Positions 26,204-34,658 of a DNA stretch of 64,000 nt are shown piece by piece. The stretch lies in NCBI GenBank assembly GCA_002337145.1, contig DDFK01000002.1, forward strand, positions 1,302,868-1,366,867, given 5' to 3'. Positions within the stretch are counted from its first letter, which is position 1, and each line of letters starts with the position of its first letter. The position numbers and the translations under genes were made by a program. This stretch comes from Chitinophagaceae bacterium UBA1930 (GTDB taxonomy: Bacteria > Bacteroidota > Bacteroidia > Chitinophagales > Chitinophagaceae). The notes under the pieces are model-generated. The model was not told the origin of the DNA and did not search any database. It saw nothing but the letters and a program-made list of their open reading frames with translations.

Positions 26204-27457
26204 TTACTTTAAACCAAAAGCTTTTTTAACTTTAGTTACATAGTCCAATTTCTCCCAGGTAAACAATTCTACCTTTACTTTTTTCACTTTGCCATCTGGA
26301 GATTTGAATGTTTTTTCAACTACTTCATTCTTGCGGCCCATGTGTCCGTAAGCAGCAGTTTCGCTGTACATCGGTGTACGTAATTTCAAACGTTGTTCAA
26401 TAAAGTAAGGCCTCATGTCGAACACGCTTTCAATGATCTTGCCTATCTGGCCATCGGTTAAATCTACTTTGGCAGTACCATAAGTATTCACGTTGATGGA
26501 AGTTGGCTGTGCAACACCAATGGCATAAGATACCTGAACCAGTACTTCGTCTGCAACACCTGCTGCAACAAGGTTCTTGGCTATATGACGTGTAGCGTAG
26601 GCAGCAGAACGGTCAACTTTACTAGGATCTTTACCGCTGAATGCACCACCACCGTGTGCACCTTTACCACCGTAAGTATCTACGATAATTTTACGGCCAG
26701 TCAAGCCTGTATCACCATGTGGGCCACCAATTACGAACTTGCCTGTTGGGTTGATGTGATACTTGATATTGTTGTTGAAAAGCTTTGCATATTTTTTATA
26801 CTTGGCTTTTACACGTGGGATCAAAATTTCAACGATGTCTTTGTTGATTTTGGCCAACATCTTTGCTTCGGTATCAAAATCGTCGTGTTGAGTGGATACA
26901 ACAATCGCATCGATCCTTACAGGGACATTGTTGTCATCATACTCCAATGTAACCTGGCTCTTGGCATCAGGACGAAGATATTTGATGGCTTTGTTTTCCC
27001 TTCTTAATGCAGCCAACTCAATTAAGATTTTATGGGCAAGATCCAAGGCCAAAGGCATATAGTCTTCTGTTTCGTTACTTGCATAACCAAACATCATACC
27101 CTGGTCGCCAGCACCTTGTTCTTCTTTTTTCTTCCTGTCAACACCTTGATTGATGTCGGCAGATTGTTCGTGTATTGCAGACAGGATACCGCAAGAGTTC
27201 GCTTCGAACATGTACTCGCTTTTGGTATATCCGATCTTGCGGATTACGCCACGTGCAATTTCTTGAACATCTAAATAAGCTTTAGACTTAACCTCACCAG
27301 CAAGAACAACTTGTCCTGTGGTTACAAGTGTTTCGCAGGCAACTTTACTTTGTGCGTCAAACGCCAAAAAGTTATCAATCAAAGCATCAGAAATCTGATC
27401 GGCTACTTTGTCTGGATGTCCCTCGGAAACACTTTCAGAAGTAAATAAATAAGGCAT
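26204..27457 (-). CDS. metK: S-adenosylmethionine synthetase
   Basis: 417 residues, the normal length. It makes SAM from methionine and ATP in the cytoplasm as a tetramer. Visible motifs are TSESVSEGHPDKVADQ near the N-terminus, the loop EEQGAGDQGMMFGYA (about residues 112-126), GPHGDTGLTGRKI, and the phosphate-binding GGGAFSGKDPSKVDRS. A TATATTTG promoter box lies 27 bases before the ATG. No SAM riboswitch is visible in the short leader. Confidence 0.97.
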   Translation of the reverse strand: MPYLFTSESVSEGHPDKVADQISDALIDNFLAFDAQSKVACETLVTTGQVVLAGEVKSKAYLDVQEIARGVIRKIGYTKSEYMFEANSCGILSAIHEQSADINQGVDRKKKEEQGAGDQGMMFGYASNETEDYMPLALDLAHKILIELAALRRENKAIKYLRPDAKSQVTLEYDDNNVPVRIDAIVVSTQHDDFDTEAKMLAKINKDIVEILIPRVKAKYKKYAKLFNNNIKYHINPTGKFVIGGPHGDTGLTGRKIIVDTYGGKGAHGGGAFSGKDPSKVDRSAAYATRHIAKNLVAAGVADEVLVQVSYAIGVAQPTSINVNTYGTAKVDLTDGQIGKIIESVFDMRPYFIEQRLKLRTPMYSETAAYGHMGRKNEVVEKTFKSPDGKVKKVKVELFTWEKLDYVTKVKKAFGLK

Positions 27458-27484
27458 GTATTATTTTTTTGAATTTAATGTGTG

Positions 27485-27492
27485 CAAATATA
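27485..27492 (-). promoter_or_regulatory. -7 promoter box for metK
   Basis: On the minus strand TATATTTG fits TAnnTTTG exactly. The predicted start gives a leader of about 21 bases. Confidence 0.68.
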
Positions 27493-27671
27493 GGGCAAGC
27501 AAGTATTATTTACCAGCGTTTGAAATAATTAACCTTTAATCGTAAGTTGACCTCATTTTTTGATGCTGCCATTAAACAGGTGGTATGAGGTATAATAATA
27601 CACCTAAAGACAAAGTAGCAGGTCTTCTTTCACGAAAAAAAGCAAATAGATTAAATAAGGATCGGTGTCAA

Positions 27672-28487
27672 TTACTTGCTGGCCAGGTCTTGGTACAGTT
27701 CTAAATACTCTGTTAAATCAGTATCCCAACCTTTAAAAGGAACCACTTTTTTGCCCCTTACTTTCGAAAACTCCTCTACCAGTTTCTTTTCGGGCTTTTC
27801 TGCACCAAAAGAAATTGCATCCGCATACGTGGCCCCGCCCCTGAAAAGGGCAGTGTTGTTTGCCTCTTTAAACACTTCCAGGTCTTTTGGTGTGATGTTG
27901 TTATTGATCAATGCCTGCTTTAAAAAATCAGGTCCCAACTTTTCCTTAAACGTGTTTTGACCAATGGTGAAAACAATTTTGCTGTGTGCAAATACAGGTT
28001 CGCGTTTATAGGCAGTTTTGATGAATGCAGGAACAAGGCCGCTCATCCAGCCGCTGCAATGGATGATGTCTGGAGGCCAGCCAAATTTCTTCACTGTTTC
28101 CAGGGCACCCTTTGCAAAGAAGATGGTCCTTAAACCGTTGTCATCAAACCATTTCTCTTCTTCGTCGTGAAAAATGAACTTCCGTTTAAAAAAGTCCTCG
28201 TTCTCCAAAAAATAGATCTGCAAACGTGCATTGGGTAAAGAAGCCACTTTTATCTGTAATGGATAGTCGTCGTTATCAACACTAACGTTGATACCGCTTA
28301 ACCTTACTACTTCATGCAAACGGTGACGGCGTTCGTTGATTACACCAAAACGTGGCATAATACACCTTACTTCCATCCCGCTATCGTTACTCTTAATAGC
28401 CAGTTTATTTACAATTTCCGCAAACTCTGTCAACTCTAAATAAGGAGACATTTCAGTGGCTATGAATAAAATTCTTTTCTTTGACAT
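27672..28487 (-). CDS. GT5-type glycogen/starch synthase N-terminal domain protein
   Basis: 271 residues matching only the first Rossmann half of family 5 glycosyltransferases: KKRILFIATEMSPY at the N-terminus, PDIIHCSGWMSGLVPAFIK in the middle, and KIVFTIGQNTF. The usual KVGG-type ADP-glucose loop is replaced by ELTEFAEIV, and the C-terminal GT-B half, with the catalytic Glu and nucleotide-binding residues, is missing. Only 214 bases separate it from metK, so there is no room for a detached second half. It is divergent from panC. As far as I recall, short GT5-like proteins of this size next to panC are a recurrent feature of Bacteroidota. It is unlikely to be a working glycogen synthase on its own. 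Confidence 0.8.
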   Translation of the reverse strand: MSKKRILFIATEMSPYLELTEFAEIVNKLAIKSNDSGMEVRCIMPRFGVINERRHRLHEVVRLSGINVSVDNDDYPLQIKVASLPNARLQIYFLENEDFFKRKFIFHDEEEKWFDDNGLRTIFFAKGALETVKKFGWPPDIIHCSGWMSGLVPAFIKTAYKREPVFAHSKIVFTIGQNTFKEKLGPDFLKQALINNNITPKDLEVFKEANNTALFRGGATYADAISFGAEKPEKKLVEEFSKVRGKKVVPFKGWDTDLTEYLELYQDLASK

Positions 28488-28590
28488 CAGTTAAGCTGAA
28501 TTAAGGGTCATTTTATCAGGCGGCGAAGGTAACTAAAATAGCTCGAAAAGCAACGTTCTGCCAAATCATCGTGTTTTAACCCATTCTTAA

Positions 28591-29439
28591 ATGATTATTT
28601 GTAAAACAATTGACAGTCTTCATTCCGTACTTTTTCCTGCTGGCCAACCCAAGGTTTCCATTGGCTTTGTGCCTACTATGGGGGCATTGCACCAGGGGCA
28701 TTTGTCATTGATTGGGTTGAGCAAACAGGCTGATACACTTACTGTTTGCAGCATTTTTGTGAACCCTACGCAGTTTAACGACCCCAAGGATTTTGAGAAA
28801 TACCCCGTAACCATCGAGCAGGACATACTGCTGCTGGAACGGGCAGGTTGTCATGTACTCTTTTTGCCAACGGTACAGGAAATGTACCCCAATGGTACGG
28901 CTCCCAGTCTGCATTATGATTTAGGTTATCTGGAAACTTTGCTGGAAGGGAGCCACCGGCCCGGCCATTTTCAGGGCGTGTGTCAGGTGGTGCACCGCCT
29001 GTTGGATATTGTGCAGCCAACCCATTTCTACCTTGGCCAAAAGGATTACCAGCAATGCATGGTGCTGAAAAAACTGATTGAACTAATTGGCAGTCCTGCA
29101 GTACTGACCATTGGCCCCACATTGCGTGAAGCATCGGGGCTGGCCATGAGCAGCCGCAACATGCGTTTAAGCGAGGGCGACAAACAGAAGGCAACAGCTA
29201 TTTATGAAGCACATTGTTTTATTAAACAGCATATACAGCAAGGGGCGTTATTACCACTGCTGCAACTGGCCCAAAAAAAGATACTGGAAGCAGGTTTTGA
29301 AAAAATTGATTATGTAGCTATTGGCAATGCGGCTACTTTGCAGCCCGTAACCAATTGGGACGGTAAAGAGCAGTTGGTGGTATTAACGGCAGCCTTCTTA
29401 AATGGCGTGCGGTTGATTGACAATATGCTATTGAACTAA
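28591..29439 (+). CDS. panC: Pantothenate synthetase
   Basis: 282 residues. It joins pantoate and beta-alanine using ATP. The nucleotide-binding HxGH motif is HQGH at residues 34-37 inside VPTMGALHQGHLSL. VNPTQFNDPKDF and FLGQKDYQQ are also family hallmarks, and SSRNMRLS is the KMSKS-equivalent loop. panD, which supplies beta-alanine, follows 14 bases later in the same operon. Confidence 0.97.
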   Translation: MIICKTIDSLHSVLFPAGQPKVSIGFVPTMGALHQGHLSLIGLSKQADTLTVCSIFVNPTQFNDPKDFEKYPVTIEQDILLLERAGCHVLFLPTVQEMYPNGTAPSLHYDLGYLETLLEGSHRPGHFQGVCQVVHRLLDIVQPTHFYLGQKDYQQCMVLKKLIELIGSPAVLTIGPTLREASGLAMSSRNMRLSEGDKQKATAIYEAHCFIKQHIQQGALLPLLQLAQKKILEAGFEKIDYVAIGNAATLQPVTNWDGKEQLVVLTAAFLNGVRLIDNMLLN

Positions 29440-29453
29440 ACAGACATTATAAT

Positions 29454-29804
29454 ATGCAGATACAGGTATTGAAATCCAAGATACATAGGGCCACCATTAC
29501 AGAAGCCAATCTTAACTATGTAGGTAGCATAACCATTGACGAGGACCTGATGGATGCGGCCAATGTTATTGAAAACGAAAAAGTGCAGGTGGTAAATGTG
29601 AACAATGGCGAAAGGCTTGAAACCTATATTATTAAAGGGCAACGTGGCAGCGGCGTTATTTGCCTGAACGGGCCTGCCGCACGCAAGGCTGCCGTTGGCG
29701 ATGTGGTCATTATTATATCATACGCCCTGCTCGATTTTGATGCAGCCAAAACATTCAAGCCCTGGGTAATATTTCCCGATGGGCTTAACAGGCTGCCGCA
29801 GTAA
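29454..29804 (+). CDS. panD: Aspartate 1-decarboxylase (pyruvoyl enzyme precursor)
   Basis: 116 residues. The proenzyme should cleave itself between Gly24 and Ser25 (YVGSITID), turning Ser25 into the pyruvoyl cofactor. NGERLETYI and the GSGVICLNGPAARK region complete the active site. It converts aspartate to beta-alanine for PanC just upstream. Confidence 0.96.
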   Translation: MQIQVLKSKIHRATITEANLNYVGSITIDEDLMDAANVIENEKVQVVNVNNGERLETYIIKGQRGSGVICLNGPAARKAAVGDVVIIISYALLDFDAAKTFKPWVIFPDGLNRLPQ

Positions 29805-29902
29805 GTGGGCCATGTAAAACAATCGCTAACATTGGTCAACCTGTAAAAGCATACTGGCTTTTACATTTTTTCTTTCTTAAATTGCCGCTGAATTTTTCCT
29901 GC

Positions 29903-30931
29903 ATGAAAAAAAGCCTTGGCAACATAGTTAAGTACATGTTCTTTTTGGGCATTGGCATTTTTTTGGTATGGCTTAGCCTGCACAAAATAATGGCCAACGA
30001 AAAGGAGCGGACCGAATTTAAAAACGCATTGGCCAATGCCAATTACTGGCTGATTGTTCCGGTCTTTGCCATACTGTCGCTTAGCCATCTGTTGCGTTCG
30101 TTGCGTTGGCGTATACTTATGCAACCCATGGGTTATGCCCCATCTTTACCCAATACTTTTTTTGCGGTAATGATTGGTTACATGGCCAACCTTGCTGTGC
30201 CACGCTTGGGTGAAGTGCTTAAATGCACTTTACTGGCTAAATACGAAAAGATACCAGCCGAAAAGATTGTGGGTACCATTGTTGCCGAAAGGGCTTTTGA
30301 TGTGTTGAGCTTGGGCATTGTGTTTTTGCTGGCACTCATCTTCCAGTTCGATGTAGTGGTAGCCAGCTATCATCACTTGAAAGAGTTCATGTCGGGCAAT
30401 CCGCAGGAAGCTGCCAGCCCAATAAAGAAAATTGTATTGATTGTGCTTGCAGTAATAGCTGTTGTATTGTTTATATGGTTGCTGGTTACCCGCCGCTTCC
30501 AAAAGTTCCTGCATAAGGGTAAGAATATACTGTTGGGCGTGTGGGAAGGCTTAAGTACGGCAAGCAGGCTAAAGCAAAAAGGGCTGTTTGCTTTTTATAC
30601 TATTGCTATTTGGTGCCTATACCTTGTTGGCACGTGGATCGGGTTCTATGCCACATCGGGCACAGCTGGGCTGGGCATCAAGGAAGCAATAAGCTGTCTT
30701 GCATTTGCAAGCATTGGCATGATTGCAACGCCCGGTGGCATTGGTGCCTATGCCTATTTACTTGCCAAGACGCTGGAGCTTCAACAGAACAGCATACCCA
30801 ACCCAATTGGTTACGCCAATGGCACATTGCAATGGTTTGCCCAATTCATCATTATACTGGTGGTAGGTTTTGTTTGTTTTATACTGTTGCCCTGGTATAA
30901 CAAAAAGAAAATAAAAAGTTCAATTTTGTAA
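29903..30931 (+). CDS. Flippase-like (LPG synthase membrane domain family) protein
   Basis: 342 residues from the ATG at 29903. About eight membrane helices are visible. The family (UPF0104, lysylphosphatidylglycerol synthase membrane region) is marked by LSHLLRSLRWRILMQPMG near the N-terminus and MANLAVPRLGEVLKC around residue 95, then AERAFDVLSLG and the late ATPGGIGAYAYLL. Members without the synthase domain are thought to flip lipids or lipid-linked sugars. The ATG is preferred over a TTG seven codons earlier. Confidence 0.85.
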   Translation: MKKSLGNIVKYMFFLGIGIFLVWLSLHKIMANEKERTEFKNALANANYWLIVPVFAILSLSHLLRSLRWRILMQPMGYAPSLPNTFFAVMIGYMANLAVPRLGEVLKCTLLAKYEKIPAEKIVGTIVAERAFDVLSLGIVFLLALIFQFDVVVASYHHLKEFMSGNPQEAASPIKKIVLIVLAVIAVVLFIWLLVTRRFQKFLHKGKNILLGVWEGLSTASRLKQKGLFAFYTIAIWCLYLVGTWIGFYATSGTAGLGIKEAISCLAFASIGMIATPGGIGAYAYLLAKTLELQQNSIPNPIGYANGTLQWFAQFIIILVVGFVCFILLPWYNKKKIKSSIL

Positions 30932-30935
30932 CCGG

Positions 30936-30990
30936 CACTTTTGCATGGCCCATCGTTCTCGGCGTCGCACCCATCAGCATTTGGTACAAT
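30936..30990 (+). repeat. GGCGTCGCACCC intergenic element, copy 3
   Basis: Core GGCGTCGCACCCATCAGC at 30961-30978, identical over 18 bases to copy 1. The following TTTGGTACAATGTCC agrees with the consensus flank GTTyGGTACAA. It lies between the flippase-like gene and rfaE2. Confidence 0.72.
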
Positions 30991-31026
30991 GTCCAACATT
31001 TTTTAGTACAAAACACAATCGTATAT

Positions 31027-31518
31027 ATGAAACAGGTTCAGGCAATCCATAAAAAAATATTCACGTTGCAGCACCTGCAGCAGCAAATAGCTGGTTGGAA
31101 GGTAAATGGCAAAAAACTGTCTTTTACCAATGGCTGTTTCGATATACTGCACGAAGGGCATATTGCCTCTCTTTCTGCCGCAGCGGCAGAAGCGGACTAT
31201 CTGATTGTTGGCGTGAACAGTGATGCCAGCACCAAACGATTAAAAGGTCCCGAACGTCCCATCAATAACGAACATAGCCGTGCATTGCTATTGGCAAGCC
31301 TTGCTATAACCGATGCCGTTATTGTATTTGAAGAAGACACGCCATTTGAACTGATAACCGCATTGATGCCCGATGTTTTGGTAAAGGGCGGCGACTATAC
31401 CATTGAACAGATTGTAGGAGCCAAGGAAGTAATTGCCAATGGTGGCCGTGTTGTCATCAACAATATTGTGCAAGGCTTTTCTACTACGGGTATTGTCGAA
31501 AAAATAAAACATTTGTAA
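31027..31518 (+). CDS. rfaE2: D-glycero-beta-D-manno-heptose 1-phosphate adenylyltransferase
   Basis: 163 residues, the free-standing C-terminal half of HldE. The cytidylyltransferase-like motif FTNGCFDILHEGH has HxGH at residues 42-45, and GVNSDASTKRLKGPERPI contains the second conserved block. QGFSTTGIVEKI near the end is the KMSKS-like loop region. The enzyme makes ADP-heptose for the lipopolysaccharide core. The kinase half is not in the window. A strong terminator follows. Confidence 0.93.
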   Translation: MKQVQAIHKKIFTLQHLQQQIAGWKVNGKKLSFTNGCFDILHEGHIASLSAAAAEADYLIVGVNSDASTKRLKGPERPINNEHSRALLLASLAITDAVIVFEEDTPFELITALMPDVLVKGGDYTIEQIVGAKEVIANGGRVVINNIVQGFSTTGIVEKIKHL

Positions 31519-31560
31519 AAAGAGAAATGCTTCACGTATGATAAAGCATTTCTCTTTTTG
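31517..31560 (+). terminator. Intrinsic terminator after rfaE2
   Basis: Perfect 15-base stem (31518-31532 with 31544-31558) with an 11-base loop and a T-rich 3' arm. It overlaps the rfaE2 stop codon. The A/T-rich ends make it work in either direction. Confidence 0.85.
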
Positions 31561-31673
31561 GTATAGTGCTTCGTTGCAGGCTTGATTTCATATTTCATTA
31601 GTTTTAACTCAGGCTCACAATCTGTAATTCAGGCTGATACAGTACCGACAAATGCCATTTAGTGAAATTTCTG

Positions 31674-31681
31674 TAAATTTG
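31674..31681 (+). promoter_or_regulatory. -7 promoter box for the mntA-hepT pair
   Basis: TAAATTTG (TAnnTTTG) lies 17 bases before the ATG of the antitoxin gene. Confidence 0.65.
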
Positions 31682-31698
31682 ATTGACACCTTATAACA

Positions 31699-32001
31699 AT
31701 GAATATACTAGAAGCATATACTAAAGATATTTACAGGCTTTGTGAAACACACAACGTTAAGCGTTTGTATGCCTTTGGTTCCGTATTGACAGAAGGTTTC
31801 AATAAAGAAAGTGATATAGACTTGATTGTGGACTTCTCAAACATAGCCGTAGAAGATTATGCAGATAACTACTTCGACTTCAAATTTTCATTGCAGGATA
31901 TGTTCAAGCGACCTGTTGATCTATTGGAAGAAAAAGCGATAAAAAATCCATATTTCAGGCAGTCTGTTAATCAGCAAAGACAACTTGTGTATGGACAATG
32001 A
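31699..32001 (+). CDS. mntA: MntA-type nucleotidyltransferase antitoxin
   Basis: 100 residues of the minimal nucleotidyltransferase (MNT) fold. GS at residues 27-28 and D39/D41 form the GSx10DxD active site (FGSVLTEGF...DIDLIVDF). In studied MntA-HepT pairs this protein AMPylates the toxin on Tyr and so neutralises it. The hepT gene overlaps its end. The region looks AT-richer than its neighbours, which suggests acquisition by transfer. Confidence 0.9.
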   Translation: MNILEAYTKDIYRLCETHNVKRLYAFGSVLTEGFNKESDIDLIVDFSNIAVEDYADNYFDFKFSLQDMFKRPVDLLEEKAIKNPYFRQSVNQQRQLVYGQ

Positions 32002-32329
32002 TATTAAAACGTGGCTTTATGATATTTTGAATGCTATTGTAGAAATTGATAGCTTCTTTTATGACACTCCAAAAGAATTCATAAAATATCAAAATGACTT
32101 AAGAACAAAACGAGCGGTTGAAAGAAATATCGAAATAATTGGCGAAGCCTTAAGTCGAATTTTGAAACACGACGAAACAATTGTAATCTCAAATTCAAGA
32201 AAAATTGTTGACACAAGAAATAGGATCATACATGGTTATGACACTGTTTCTGATGATATAGTCTGGGGCATTGTTATTAAACACCTTCCGATTCTACAAA
32301 CAGAAATTCAGGTATTGCTAAATGAGTAG
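31991..32329 (+). CDS. hepT: HepT-type toxin (HEPN ribonuclease, DUF86)
   Basis: 112 residues from the ATG at 31991, which overlaps the antitoxin gene by 11 bases. All-helical HEPN domain with the catalytic Rx4HxY motif at R76, H81 and Y83 (RNRIIHGY). An AVERNIEIIGEAL helix near residue 42 is the family's other conserved block. It should cut RNA when unmodified, and Tyr83 is the position AMPylated by MntA in homologues. The gene order antitoxin then toxin is usual for this pair. Confidence 0.9.
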   Translation: MDNDIKTWLYDILNAIVEIDSFFYDTPKEFIKYQNDLRTKRAVERNIEIIGEALSRILKHDETIVISNSRKIVDTRNRIIHGYDTVSDDIVWGIVIKHLPILQTEIQVLLNE

Positions 32330-32427
32330 CAATCTATTGCGTTGGTGTACCGAATACCGATTTTAAACTTGTAGCAACCATGCTCATTACCCAGTTAGAA
32401 AAATAATTCAGCAGCATGTGTTACTTT

Positions 32428-33636
32428 TTATAAGGGTGTCTGTTGTTCAAAATACGCTAAACTTCCACCAACCCATTCCTTGTCTTTATTGTAACGCACG
32501 CCAATCATTTTGCCCTTGCTTAAACGTGCCAGGTTATTGGTGGGTACCGGTCTTGTTTCACCATCTTTCCAGAAATAGAAAATACGTATCTCTGCTTTTG
32601 CGGGTGTGTCGGGCGTTACGATCACATCGGAATATTTTACCTTGCGTTGCAATATCCAATTTTCCTGGTCTTCCACTTTTTCAATATCGGAAAGGGTCAC
32701 ATCAATTACCACGCCTTGACCAGCAAAAGAGAACAATGGTTTCAATACATAGTTTTCCAGGTCTGTAGGCAGTTCCTCTATCTCATTCAGGAACCTTGTT
32801 TTGGGCACATAGGGATGGTTGATGAATGGCAATGTGTATTTGCTGATGCGGTAGAACCAGTTAGGGTGAGGCACCCACTCAACATCCAGTTCCTCTAACA
32901 ATAACTTTCCTTTTTCCTGTATTTCCGGGCTTTGCTGTTGAAGGTCGTCGAATATGATGCGGTTGTAGATCCTTTTTATTTCAATCTTTTTCCCGTCTTT
33001 TTCATAGAACAGTTTCTTGCCTTCCTGTATCAGCTCTGTAAGGCAAACAACTGGTATGCCTGTATAGTCTGTTGTGCAGTAAAAATCGATCCTTGTTTTT
33101 TGTTGATGCGGCAATATTTCCAACAGCACCACTTGCTCTGGTTGGTGGCTGCCCAGTAAGATGTCTTTCAGCAACTGTATATACGATGCTTCGTCAAAAC
33201 CGCCGAGGTAAGCGGAGTAATTGCCGGGTATATCAAAATATTTCCTAGTAACCTTGTCTACATATACTTCGTACGCAAACAGGGTAGGGAAGCCCTGCAT
33301 CTCTATTAGTTGCGGTTCAAGCTCGCCGTTCTCGTTTTCGCAGATGCCAAAATCAAAAGCAATGAAATGGGTATGCTCGTTTTCGTTGGGTACCCTTACG
33401 TTGGCAGGTATTGCATGTGAGGTAAGGGTTTTGAAATTGTAGCCTGTAATCACGTCCACAATGCTCTCACAGGCACTCAATATCTTTTCTGTAAAAGCCT
33501 TGTCAACAAAAACAGGTGTTTCTGCCACCCTGAACTCCAGTGCACCCGGATGCTTGGAATTAAGGTTGGTCAAAAAACGATCATATTGCTCTACAGTGAA
33601 TTTTTCGTTGAATGCTTTGCGTATTGAAGGAACCAT
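32428..33636 (-). CDS. ATP-grasp-like protein of unknown substrate
   Basis: 402 residues from the ATG at 33636. A longer frame would begin within the terminator of the upstream gene. ATP-grasp features are seen late in the chain: YVLKPLFSFAGQGVVIDV looks like the Lys and Gly-rich ATP loop, and AEIRIFYFWKDG and NLARLSKG resemble metal-binding strands. The N-terminal half has the well-ordered IAFDFGI and LIEMQGFPTLFAYE blocks. It may be a peptide or amine ligase similar in fold to glutathionylspermidine synthase, but no substrate can be named. The class I amidotransferase lies just upstream on the same strand. As I recall, the pair is found in related genomes without known function. Confidence 0.6.
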   Translation of the reverse strand: MVPSIRKAFNEKFTVEQYDRFLTNLNSKHPGALEFRVAETPVFVDKAFTEKILSACESIVDVITGYNFKTLTSHAIPANVRVPNENEHTHFIAFDFGICENENGELEPQLIEMQGFPTLFAYEVYVDKVTRKYFDIPGNYSAYLGGFDEASYIQLLKDILLGSHQPEQVVLLEILPHQQKTRIDFYCTTDYTGIPVVCLTELIQEGKKLFYEKDGKKIEIKRIYNRIIFDDLQQQSPEIQEKGKLLLEELDVEWVPHPNWFYRISKYTLPFINHPYVPKTRFLNEIEELPTDLENYVLKPLFSFAGQGVVIDVTLSDIEKVEDQENWILQRKVKYSDVIVTPDTPAKAEIRIFYFWKDGETRPVPTNNLARLSKGKMIGVRYNKDKEWVGGSLAYFEQQTPL

Positions 33637-33660
33637 GCGTTCTGTTTTTATTAGGTGCTG

Positions 33661-33697
33661 AAAATAAAAAATCCCCACCATATTCAGTAGGGATTTT
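33661..33697 (-). terminator. Terminator between the amidotransferase and ATP-grasp genes
   Basis: On the minus strand AAAATCCC (33690-33697) pairs with GGGATTTT (33668-33675) and is followed by TTATTTT. It lies 22 bases after the amidotransferase stop. Some read-through into the ATP-grasp gene is possible. Confidence 0.75.
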
Positions 33698-33719
33698 CAT
33701 AAATCGTTTCATTAATTTA

Positions 33720-34550
33720 TTACATCACAAATTCGCCTACTGCCTGATTCAAAAAGTTGGGAAGTATATGTGAATAGGTCCAGCGTATCTTTTCGGGGTC
33801 GCCCAATTGTTCAATCATGCTTTTCCATTTTTCCTCGCCGTGGTTCTCAATTACGGTTGCCTTTTTGTCTTCCCTTTGCAGGTACATGCTCATACCCGTT
33901 GCATCTGCTTCGGGATGGAATTGGGTACCGATAAAATATTCGTTGAAGCGTACGGCCATAATGGCCCTTTCGTAAGGCACATGGCTGCGGTTCTTTTCAA
34001 TGGCCAATATTTTTGCACCCATTTCCCTAAGGCGGTTATGGTTGGGTTCTATTACCTGGTAATCCCTGCTGTCCACTGCATAGAACGGGTCACGCAGGCC
34101 ATCGAATATCACTTCGTCATTGCCATCGCTTAATTTATGGATGGGGAAAACACCAAATGAAGTGGACTTTCTTTTGCATACATTGCCAATACCATAGTGC
34201 CTGCATACCAGTTGAAAGCTATGGCAGATAAAGAATACATGTTTGGGTTCGTTGGCCAGGTTGTTGTTCCATTTTTCTACCTGCTTCAACCAGCCGAAAT
34301 ATTTTTTTTCCCATTCGGTATCAACAGTGTCTATAGGCGAGCCAGGGCCGCCACTGGAAATATAGATATCGTAGGAAGTGTCGGGCACTTCCAGTTTCTG
34401 CCTTACATCAAATTCTGTGTAGGTAATGTCGAATTCGTTCTGTTCGCCCCAGGTATTCACAATTTCACGTATGCAACGCATGCCTTGGTTAACATGGCCT
34501 TCATACAGGTCCAGCACGGCGATTTTAATTTTACGGTCGTTCCAGTTCAT
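33720..34550 (-). CDS. Class I glutamine amidotransferase (GMP synthase-like)
   Basis: 276 residues from the ATG at 34550. The class I GATase triad is visible: Cys109 in FFICHSFQL, His212 and Glu214 in GTQFHPEAD, and the oxyanion loop SSGGPGSP at residues 66-72. The nucleophile elbow is CHSFQ instead of the usual CxGxQ, so activity might differ. It hydrolyses glutamine and passes ammonia to a partner. The neighbouring ATP-grasp-like protein is the only candidate partner nearby. A TATGTTTG box ends 7 bases before this ATG, which supports the start and points to a very short leader. Confidence 0.85.
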   Translation of the reverse strand: MNWNDRKIKIAVLDLYEGHVNQGMRCIREIVNTWGEQNEFDITYTEFDVRQKLEVPDTSYDIYISSGGPGSPIDTVDTEWEKKYFGWLKQVEKWNNNLANEPKHVFFICHSFQLVCRHYGIGNVCKRKSTSFGVFPIHKLSDGNDEVIFDGLRDPFYAVDSRDYQVIEPNHNRLREMGAKILAIEKNRSHVPYERAIMAVRFNEYFIGTQFHPEADATGMSMYLQREDKKATVIENHGEEKWKSMIEQLGDPEKIRWTYSHILPNFLNQAVGEFVM

Positions 34551-34557
34551 AGCATAA

Positions 34558-34565
34558 CAAACATA
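34558..34565 (-). promoter_or_regulatory. -7 promoter box for the amidotransferase gene
   Basis: TATGTTTG on the minus strand, 7 bases from the ATG at 34550. It fixes the start codon and implies a transcript with almost no leader. Confidence 0.68.
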
Positions 34566-34658
34566 GCAATTTTGCACTGAAAATGGCGTTAACTACTTTT
34601 CAACGATTGTTGAAAAGCGTAAATATTCAATGAAGGTGCAAAAGGATTTAAGGCGTAT

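Noticed and set aside
27458..27671. Possible frameshifted second half of the GT5 protein, or a SAM riboswitch before metK
   Set aside because: 214 bases are too few for the missing GT-B domain and no homologous frame is seen. No SAM riboswitch consensus or extended leader structure is visible, and the promoter box lies close to metK.
33637..33681. Fifteen-codon extension of the ATP-grasp-like protein
   Set aside because: The extension is translated from the terminator hairpin of the upstream gene; the ATG at 33636 gives a more natural N-terminus.
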